In this document: piece after piece, positions 5,577 through 10,083 of the stretch
How the letters are laid out: every line of letters starts with the position of its first letter
Position numbering within the stretch: the stretch's first letter is position 1
Assembly: GCA_021788515.1 (NCBI GenBank)
Contig: JAJYKN010000012.1
Location: 1 to 10,083 of the forward strand
DNA length: 10,083 nucleotides
Source of the DNA: Nitrospirota bacterium
Lineage (GTDB): Bacteria > Nitrospirota > UBA9217
Direction: 5' to 3'
Program-made: the position numbers and the translations under genes
The notes under the pieces: model-generated
The model's input: only the letters and a program-made list of their open reading frames with translations
Told to the model about the DNA's origin: nothing
Database searches by the model: none

Positions 5577-8330
5577 TTATGCTTTTTGGCGGCGTTTCAT
5601 GAGCTTTTCGAGCTCTACGGCGAAGAACACAACGGACGAGAGGATGAGCACGATGATGAGCTCGTTCGCGGCAAGCGGCTGTGTCTTGAACACCGGGTTG
5701 AGCGCAGGGACGTAAACGGTCATCAGCTGAAGAACGATTGTGGCGACGACGGTCAAAAACAGCGCCTTGTTCGAAAGAACCCCCTGCTGAAACAGGGACT
5801 TTTTTTCGGAACGAATTGCCATCACATGGCCCAGCTGGAGAAGGCACAGGACCGTAAACACCATGGTCTGCCAATGTGCGTCACCGATGTGGATGGCCCA
5901 CGCCTGGAGCCCGAGGACCACGCCGCCCATGAGCAGACCCACCCAGACCGCATGGATGCCGAGGCCCTGCGCAAACAAACCCTCCTGGGGATGGCGCGGC
6001 GGGCGGCTCATCACGTCCTGTTCTGCCGGCTCCAGGGACAGCGCCAATGCCGGCAGGCCGTCGGTCACGAGGTTGATCCAGAGGATATGGATCGGCTGGA
6101 GCGGGATCGGCAGGCCCAGGAACGGCGCGAGAAAAAGGGTCCAGATCTCGCCGGAATTGGTGGTCAGCAAATACCGGATGAACTTGCGGACATTGTCGTA
6201 GATCTTGCGGCCTTCCTTCACCGCCTTCACGATCGTCGCGAAGTTGTCGTCGAGCAGGATCATGGATGACGCCTCTTTGGCAACGTCGGTTCCCGTTACA
6301 CCCATGGCAATGCCGATGTCCGCGCGCTTTAAGGCAGGCGCGTCGTTTACGCCGTCGCCGGTCATGGCCACGAAGTGCCCCCGGTCCTGGAGCGCCTGGA
6401 CGATCTTGAGTTTCTGCTCGGGTGCAACGCGCGCATAGACCCGGATGGATTCGACGCGCTTTTCGAACTCAGCGAGCGACAGGGCATCGAGCTCTGCGCC
6501 GGTGATGACGGCTTTCGGGTCGTCGGTCTCCAGAACGCCGACGCGCCGTGCGATCGTCCGGGCGGTCAGCGGATGATCGCCGGTGATCATCACCGGGGTG
6601 ATGCCGGCGCTCCTGCATTCCGCGACGGCCTGCTTCGCCTCCTCCCGCGGGGGGTCCATCATGCCCGTGAGGCCGAGCAGGATGAGCCCGGTCTCGACGT
6701 TCTCCGACGAGCGGTCAAGAGGGAGGGCGTCCCAGGTCCGCATAGCGATCGCCATGACCCGGAGCCCGTCAGCGGCGATGCGTTCGCTTTCTTTTGTTAC
6801 CTCGTCCCGGTCCAGGGGCTTGATGCCGTCTTTCGTCAGAACAGCAGTTGACCGCTCAAGCAGCACCTCGACGGCGCCCTTGGTGAAAGAAACGAATCGG
6901 GGACGGGCAGGGACGACGGGGAGACGCGGGGACGCGGGGACGGGGGGAGAAAGCGATACCAGGACATCGGTGGTAATTTCATGGAACGTCGTCATCAGCT
7001 TGCGGTCGGAGTCGAAGGGCAGCTCCGCCACGCGGGGATAGGCGGTTTCGAGAGTTCTTTTTTCGAAGCCGCTGTCCCGGGCGATCACCAGGAGCGCTGC
7101 TTCCGTCGGATCGCCGGTGACATTGCCCGATGCGTCAACGCGGGCGTCGTTGGACAGGGCGAGGGCGGTGAAGAAGAGCTGATGGGGAGACGGGTCCACA
7201 GGGAGACGCGGAGCACGAGCATCCTCAGCAAATGCGGCAGTTGTTTCGTCTTGTCCCCGCGTCCCCGCGTCCCCGCGTCGCTTCTCCGTCCGCCCGTCCA
7301 CCCACATTTCCTCCACCGTCATCTTGTTCAGCGTGAGGGTGCCGGTCTTGTCCGAGCAGATATAGGTGACGGAACCGAGGGTTTCGACTGCAGGCAGCTT
7401 TCGGACCAGGGCGTTTTGTTTCACCATCCTGCGCGCGCCCAGGGCGAGGGAGATGGTGACGACAGCGGGCAGGGCTTCGGGAATGGCGGCAACAGCGAGG
7501 CTTACGGCAACGAGGAAGATGTGCACCGCGGGCTCGCCGCGAAGCAGTCCGCCGGCAAACACGATGGCGCAGATGAAGAGGACGGCCAGGGAGATCCGTT
7601 TGCCGAAATGGGCGAGCCGCTTTTGCAGGGGCGTCTTTGCCTCGCCCTGTTCCTGGAGCAGGGACGCAATCCTGCCGAGCTCCGTGTCCATGCCCGTTGC
7701 CGTCACCACGCCCGTGCCGCGGCCGTAGGTGACGAAGGTCCCTTTGTAGAGCATGTTCTTCCGGTCGCCCAGGGGGAGCGATTCAACGGGCAAAGCGTTC
7801 GTGTGCTTCTCGATTGCGAGGGACTCGCCGGTAAGCGCGGCCTCTTCCGCTTTCAGGCGCGCGGCCTCGATGATGCGCAGGTCCGCGGGGACCATGTTGC
7901 CCGCCTCAAGCAGGACGATGTCCCCGGGCACGAGCTCCCCTGCGGGGATCGTGACGTGTTTCCCGTCACGGAGGACCAGCGCGCTCGCCGCGGCCATCTT
8001 CTTGAGCGCCGCCATGGCTTTCTCGGCCCGGTATTCCTGGATGAATCCGAGAACGGAGTTCAGGATGAGTATGACGATGATGGCGATGGTGTCGGAGGGT
8101 TCGCCGATAAAGCCGGAGACGATCGCCGCGGCGATCAGAACCAGGATCATGAAGTCGCTGAACTGGCCCAGGAACATCATGAGGGCTGTTTTACGGGCTT
8201 TCTCGACAAGCTCGTTCGGGCCGTACTGAGCGAGGCGTGATCGGGCTTCGGCAGCACTGAGGCCGGAGGCAGAGGACGCGAGAGCAGCGAAGATTTCTGC
8301 AACGTTTCGTTGATGGGCGAGAGCAGGCAT
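5577..8330 (-). CDS. Type II (SERCA/PacL-like) Ca2+-type P-type ATPase
   Basis: A 917-residue pump that uses ATP to export a divalent cation across the inner membrane. Landmarks in order: N-terminal cation-ATPase domain (about 1-45); M1-M2 (about 48-98); TGES actuator loop at 167-170; M4 with IPEALP at 283-288; CSDKTGTLT with phospho-Asp327; KGA at 484-486 in the nucleotide-binding domain; TGDGVNDAPALK at 657-668; then M5-M10 to the end. Residues matching the SERCA site II ligands are kept: Glu285 in M4, Asn725 and Glu728 in M5 (TTNSGE), and Asn753, Thr756 and Asp757 in M6 (NLVTDGLPA). This favours Ca2+, although some bacterial relatives move Mn2+. Start ATG 8330 has AAAGGA seven bases upstream. 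Two odd in-frame Pro/Arg-rich inserts (about residues 347-381 and 456-478), made of GC-rich repeats, lie in the nucleotide-binding domain. The gene is divergent from the CBM48/ECF genes. Confidence 0.95.
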   Translation of the reverse strand: MPALAHQRNVAEIFAALASSASGLSAAEARSRLAQYGPNELVEKARKTALMMFLGQFSDFMILVLIAAAIVSGFIGEPSDTIAIIVILILNSVLGFIQEYRAEKAMAALKKMAAASALVLRDGKHVTIPAGELVPGDIVLLEAGNMVPADLRIIEAARLKAEEAALTGESLAIEKHTNALPVESLPLGDRKNMLYKGTFVTYGRGTGVVTATGMDTELGRIASLLQEQGEAKTPLQKRLAHFGKRISLAVLFICAIVFAGGLLRGEPAVHIFLVAVSLAVAAIPEALPAVVTISLALGARRMVKQNALVRKLPAVETLGSVTYICSDKTGTLTLNKMTVEEMWVDGRTEKRRGDAGTRGQDETTAAFAEDARAPRLPVDPSPHQLFFTALALSNDARVDASGNVTGDPTEAALLVIARDSGFEKRTLETAYPRVAELPFDSDRKLMTTFHEITTDVLVSLSPPVPASPRLPVVPARPRFVSFTKGAVEVLLERSTAVLTKDGIKPLDRDEVTKESERIAADGLRVMAIAMRTWDALPLDRSSENVETGLILLGLTGMMDPPREEAKQAVAECRSAGITPVMITGDHPLTARTIARRVGVLETDDPKAVITGAELDALSLAEFEKRVESIRVYARVAPEQKLKIVQALQDRGHFVAMTGDGVNDAPALKRADIGIAMGVTGTDVAKEASSMILLDDNFATIVKAVKEGRKIYDNVRKFIRYLLTTNSGEIWTLFLAPFLGLPIPLQPIHILWINLVTDGLPALALSLEPAEQDVMSRPPRHPQEGLFAQGLGIHAVWVGLLMGGVVLGLQAWAIHIGDAHWQTMVFTVLCLLQLGHVMAIRSEKKSLFQQGVLSNKALFLTVVATIVLQLMTVYVPALNPVFKTQPLAANELIIVLILSSVVFFAVELEKLMKRRQKA
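6897..6965. repeat. GC-rich repeat block inside the ATPase gene (insert 2)
   Basis: The plus strand carries two tandem GCGGGGAC units (6926-6941) flanked by related GGGGAGAC and GGGACG variants. In the ATPase this encodes a Pro/Arg/Val-rich stretch (about residues 456-478: SLSPPVPASPRLP and following) that interrupts the conserved run between FHEITTD and VSFTKGA. It is the inverted counterpart of the three GTCCCCGC units at 7253-7276. The reading frame is kept. Confidence 0.7.
7184..7292. repeat. Imperfect palindromic GC-rich repeat inside the ATPase gene (insert 1)
   Basis: The right arm holds three perfect tandem GTCCCCGC units (7253-7276) followed by GTCGCTTCTCCGTCCGCCCGTCC. The left arm (7184-7215) reads as an approximate reverse complement (GGGAGACGGG then GGGAGACGCGGAG). 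About 35 bases between them could form a loop. It encodes about residues 347-381 of the ATPase, low-complexity Arg/Gly/Asp/Pro-rich sequence between the conserved MWVDG and HQLFF segments. In-frame insertion of a palindromic element resembles the behaviour of Rickettsia palindromic elements; no homology to them is claimed. Confidence 0.65.
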
Positions 8331-8383
8331 TCTTTTGTCCTTTACGCAAAGTCATGTTATCGTCATGCAACAGAAACGTCCTT

Positions 8384-8389
8384 ATTGTA
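8384..8389 (-). promoter_or_regulatory. Possible -10 element for the ATPase gene
   Basis: TACAAT on the minus strand, 54 bases before ATG 8330, would give a leader of about 46 bases. No acceptable -35 lies 16-18 bases upstream; the nearest TTTACA is 22 bases away. The divergent intergenic region 8331-8480 otherwise holds the ATPase ribosome site (TAAAGGA, 8338-8344) and the plus-strand promoter listed separately. Confidence 0.25.
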
Positions 8390-8444
8390 CGATAGCATCA
8401 AAAAAGGCTGTTGTAAAGATAAGGGAGCGCCCTGCTTTTCGGTC

Positions 8445-8474
8445 TTCCCAATCATGGATGGTTTGTACTATAAT
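8445..8474 (+). promoter_or_regulatory. Sigma70-type promoter immediately before the CBM48 lipoprotein gene
   Basis: A perfect TATAAT (8469-8474) with a partial -35, TTCCCA (8445-8450, 4/6), 18 bases upstream. The predicted start at about 8480-8482 coincides with ATG 8481, and no purine-rich ribosome site precedes that ATG. The mRNA would therefore be leaderless or nearly so. If the gene instead starts upstream, this TATAAT would fall inside coding sequence. Confidence 0.5.
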
Positions 8475-8480
8475 AATTGC

Positions 8481-8831
8481 ATGTCCTTCTCTAAATGCGC
8501 AACAGGGCTTTTCCTCGTGCTCATACTTGCCGCCTGCGCGCCGAAGTCGCTTGCGCCAGTGATGGTGCATGACGGCGTCCGCTTTTCCTATTCCGGGCCA
8601 AGGGCGACGAGTGTTTCGATCGTCGGGAGCTTCAACCATTGGGACCCGGATAAAGACCGGCTCACGGGACCGGATCGCAACGGCGTCTGGACCGTTGTCT
8701 TGCCGCTTCCTCCCGGGCATTACGAGTACCGTTTTGTCATTAACGGCAAGGAATGGGTCCTGGACCCGTCGGCCCCGTCCGTGGATGACGGGTTGGGGGG
8801 CTTCAATTCCCTGTTCGTCTATGAACCATAA
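8481..8831 (+). CDS. Small lipoprotein consisting of one CBM48 (AMPK-beta/glycogen-binding-like) domain
   Basis: A 116-residue protein: signal peptide MSFSKCATGLFLVLI, lipobox LAAC with Cys19 as the lipidation site, and Ala at +2, which favours outer-membrane sorting. Residues about 32-116 are a single CBM48/isoamylase-N early-set fold: SIVGSFNHWDPD (47-58), GVWTVVLPLPPGHYEYRFVINGKEWV split by the hinge at PPGHY (68-93), DPSAP (95-99), and a final GLGGFNS (104-110). Compared with the AMPK beta domain, the positions of the two sugar-stacking tryptophans (Trp54 in FNHW, Trp92 in GKEW) and the late Asn109 are kept; the glycogen-contacting Lys is Arg (YRF). There is no catalytic domain, so it is a binding or scaffold protein. 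I chose ATG 8481 because it gives the complete lipoprotein signal; reading frames from 8310 or 8454 add a non-signal extension. The ECF sigma gene follows after 53 bases. Confidence 0.88.
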   Translation: MSFSKCATGLFLVLILAACAPKSLAPVMVHDGVRFSYSGPRATSVSIVGSFNHWDPDKDRLTGPDRNGVWTVVLPLPPGHYEYRFVINGKEWVLDPSAPSVDDGLGGFNSLFVYEP

Positions 8832-8844
8832 ACTCAAAGTAACC

Positions 8845-8870
8845 TGTAACCTTTTTCCCGGCCATTCGTC
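8845..8870 (+). promoter_or_regulatory. Candidate ECF-type promoter upstream of the sigma factor gene
   Basis: TGTAAC (8845-8850), a 16-base spacer, then CGTC (8867-8870). This matches the general ECF layout of an AAC-containing -35 and a CGT-containing -10 (for example TGAAAC-N16-CGTA for Bacillus SigW), with one change in each half. The AACC of the -35 is part of a short direct repeat, GTAACC-T-GTAACC (8839-8851). It lies directly before the sigma gene, as expected for autoregulation, but the leader would be only about 8 bases. Confidence 0.4.
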
Positions 8871-8884
8871 TTATAGGTACAACA

Positions 8885-9451
8885 ATGAGAAACAATGAGC
8901 AGTCATCAGACGAAGAGGCCATTATCCGGAAATGCCTGGGCGGAGATGCGGATTCCTATGCCGTCCTCGTGGACCGGTATAAGACGATGATCTACAACGT
9001 GGCCTACCGGGTCGTGGGAGACGAAGAGACGGCAAAGGACCTTGCCCAGGACAGCTTTATTGCCGCCTACAACGGCCTCGGCCGGTTCCGGTTCGGATCG
9101 AAATTTTCGTCCTGGCTCTACAGCATCGTTCTGAACAAATGCCGGGACCATCTGCGGACGACGAAAGAAACGGTTTCGACCGACGAGATTGCGGACATCA
9201 GGCAGGACAGCGGCTTTTCCCCGGAACAGGCCGCATCAGCAGGCCAAAGCAGGGACTTCCTGCAGCAGGCATTGGGACAGCTCCCGGAGGAATACCGCGA
9301 GGTGCTTGTTCTGAAGCACATTGAGGAACTCGATTATCAGGAGATAGCAACGATCACCGGCGCGGGCATTTCGGCGCTCAAGGTCAGGGCGCACCGGGGA
9401 CGGGAGATGCTCAAAAGGATCCTCGAGGGATCAGGGGTGAACCATGGATAA
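8885..9451 (+). CDS. ECF (group 4) sigma-70 family RNA polymerase sigma factor
   Basis: A 188-residue cytoplasmic transcription factor with the two-domain ECF layout. Region 2 spans about 24-92: YAVLVDRYKTMIYNVAYRV, DEETAKDLAQDSFIAAY (the -10-binding/core-binding helices) and SSWLYSIVLNKCRDHLR. A 30-residue linker follows. Region 4 spans about 125-178: LGQLPEEYREVLVLKHIEELDYQEIA, then the helix-turn-helix and recognition helix GISALKVRAHRGREMLKR; this replaces the commoner S.GTVKSR with GISALKVR. There is no region 1 or 3 and no C-terminal extension. ATG 8885 has only a weak AGGT about 7 bases upstream. The next gene overlaps its stop (ATGGATAA, 9444-9451), so the two are almost certainly translationally coupled, which is the usual sigma/anti-sigma arrangement. 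Targets probably include its own operon. Confidence 0.96.
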   Translation: MRNNEQSSDEEAIIRKCLGGDADSYAVLVDRYKTMIYNVAYRVVGDEETAKDLAQDSFIAAYNGLGRFRFGSKFSSWLYSIVLNKCRDHLRTTKETVSTDEIADIRQDSGFSPEQAASAGQSRDFLQQALGQLPEEYREVLVLKHIEELDYQEIATITGAGISALKVRAHRGREMLKRILEGSGVNHG

Positions 9452-10083
9452 AGAACGGGAGATCATACACAAGATCCTCGACCAGGAGGCAGGCGAGGAC
9501 GAGAAGAAAAGCATTGTCCGGAGCATGGAAACAGACTCCGGGCTGAAGGCGGAGTTCGATGCTCTTACGAACACGGTCCGCCTGCTGAAGGAGGGCGAGC
9601 GTCGCGAGCCGCCGGCGTTCTTTACCGCCGAAGTGATGAGAAAACTGCCGAAGCAGGCGGCGTCCCGCTCAATGCTCGATCGGATCAGGGAATTTCTGTT
9701 CAACAGCCACGTACTCCGCTGGAACATGGCAACGGCGCTCGCTCTGGCCGTTATCGTGCTTGTGGCCCTCGTGACTGTCCCCCGCGTGCACCGCGAGCCC
9801 ATGATGAACGCGGCGGGACCGGCGGAGTCCGCTGCTACCGTGCGGCTCACCTTCTATTCGCCCCAGGCCCGCACGGTTTCGGTGGCCGGCGACTTCAACA
9901 AGTGGAAGGCCGACGCCGACGTGATGAAAGGGACCGACGGCATGTGGAGCATTAATCTCAAGCTCAAGCCCGGCGTCTATTCCTACAGCTTCGTGGTGGA
10001 CGGAAAGTCATGGGTTGCTGACCCGGGTGCGGAAACATATGAAGATGACGGATTCGGTTCACGGAACGCCGTGTTGAGGGTGA
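9444..10083 (+). CDS. Anti-sigma-like single-pass membrane protein with an extracytoplasmic CBM48 domain, open at the window edge
   Basis: ATG 9444 overlaps the sigma gene by 8 bases, and 213 codons are visible. Residues 1-90 are a charged, mostly helical cytoplasmic segment (MDKEREIIHKILDQEAGEDE, LKAEFDALTNTVRLLKEGE, FFTAEVMRKLP) shaped like an anti-sigma domain, but with no cysteine and no HxxxCxxC zinc motif. Residues 95-113 (MATALALAVIVLVALVTVP) form one membrane helix, giving an N-in/C-out topology. After a short Ala/Pro linker, residues 132-213 are a CBM48 fold: VSVAGDFNKWKAD (145-157), MWSINLKLKPGVYSYSFVVDGKSWV in two parts around PGVY (167-191), ADP (192-194) and GSRNAVLRV (205-213). 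Trp154, Trp190 and Asn208 match ligand-contact positions of AMPK beta. Position and topology suggest it holds the sigma factor inactive until an envelope signal reaches the CBM48. The frame is still open at 10083; the terminal tga is out of frame. The domain looks complete, so the stop is probably close. Confidence 0.85.
   Translation, partial: MDKEREIIHKILDQEAGEDEKKSIVRSMETDSGLKAEFDALTNTVRLLKEGERREPPAFFTAEVMRKLPKQAASRSMLDRIREFLFNSHVLRWNMATALALAVIVLVALVTVPRVHREPMMNAAGPAESAATVRLTFYSPQARTVSVAGDFNKWKADADVMKGTDGMWSINLKLKPGVYSYSFVVDGKSWVADPGAETYEDDGFGSRNAVLRV

Noticed and set aside
5462..5602. Possible 46-residue plus-strand gene (MKLTEIPEAMRNRLSEG...) with an AGGGA about ten bases upstream
   Set aside because: Its second half overlaps the ATPase terminator hairpin and the end of the ATPase gene in the opposite direction, it matches no family I know, and no promoter is evident. 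It cannot be excluded, but support is too thin to call.
7253..7276. Tandem repeats considered as a CRISPR-like array
   Set aside because: The units are 8 bases long with no spacers and lie within an intact coding frame.
6981..8240. Open frame of 419 codons on the plus strand opposite the ATPase gene
   Set aside because: It overlaps the conserved ATPase motifs on the other strand, and its translation is rich in Gly, Asp, Glu and Arg with no recognisable domain, as expected for a shadow frame.
8310..8480. Upstream in-frame start for the CBM48 lipoprotein
   Set aside because: The extension has no signal-peptide character, overlaps the divergent ATPase start, and would bury the TATAAT. The lipoprotein signal begins cleanly at ATG 8481.
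10081..10083. tga at the very end of the window as the stop of the anti-sigma-like gene
   Set aside because: It is one base out of frame: the last complete codon is GTG at 10080-10082, so the gene runs past the window.

Overview
The window is GC-rich, tightly packed DNA from a diderm (Gram-negative-type) bacterium. Evidence for two membranes is one protein ending in an outer-membrane beta-barrel, two lipoproteins with signal-peptidase-II cysteines, and an ECF sigma factor with a membrane-anchored partner. Ribosome binding sites are of the AGGA/GAGG type. The gene styles would fit Desulfobacterota/Geobacter-like or Nitrospirota-like genomes, but the sequence alone does not fix the taxon.

Minus strand, in transcription order from about 8330 down to 1: a type II (SERCA/PacL-like) Ca2+-type P-type ATPase (8330-5577); a leader with two hairpin/U-run signals (5567-5327); a TerC-family membrane protein (5310-4606); a large secreted protein (4552-1670) with a gluzincin-like HEXXH domain, a six-repeat TolB-like propeller and a C-terminal Omp85-like barrel; an NDUFA9-like atypical short-chain dehydrogenase (1492-602) with its own sigma70-like promoter; and the N-terminal part of a lipoprotein with bacterial Ig-like domains (460 to beyond position 1). 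The ATPase and TerC form a plausible divalent-cation (Ca/Mn) export pair. TerC may share a transcript with the exported metallopeptidase-like protein.

Plus strand, 8481-10083, divergent from the ATPase: a small CBM48 (AMPK-beta/glycogen-binding type) lipoprotein; an ECF sigma factor preceded by an ECF-type promoter candidate; and, overlapping the sigma gene by 8 bases, an anti-sigma-like single-pass membrane protein whose extracytoplasmic part is another CBM48 domain. This is the most interesting part of the window. It looks like a cell-envelope signalling module in which an alpha-glucan-type binding fold could gate a sigma factor, with a second copy of the fold on a lipoprotein. The last gene is still open at the right edge.

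The other notable feature is a pair of GC-rich, partly palindromic repeat blocks inserted in frame in the nucleotide-binding domain of the ATPase. There is no gene-free stretch over 300 bases. No tRNA, rRNA, CRISPR array or transposase was seen.
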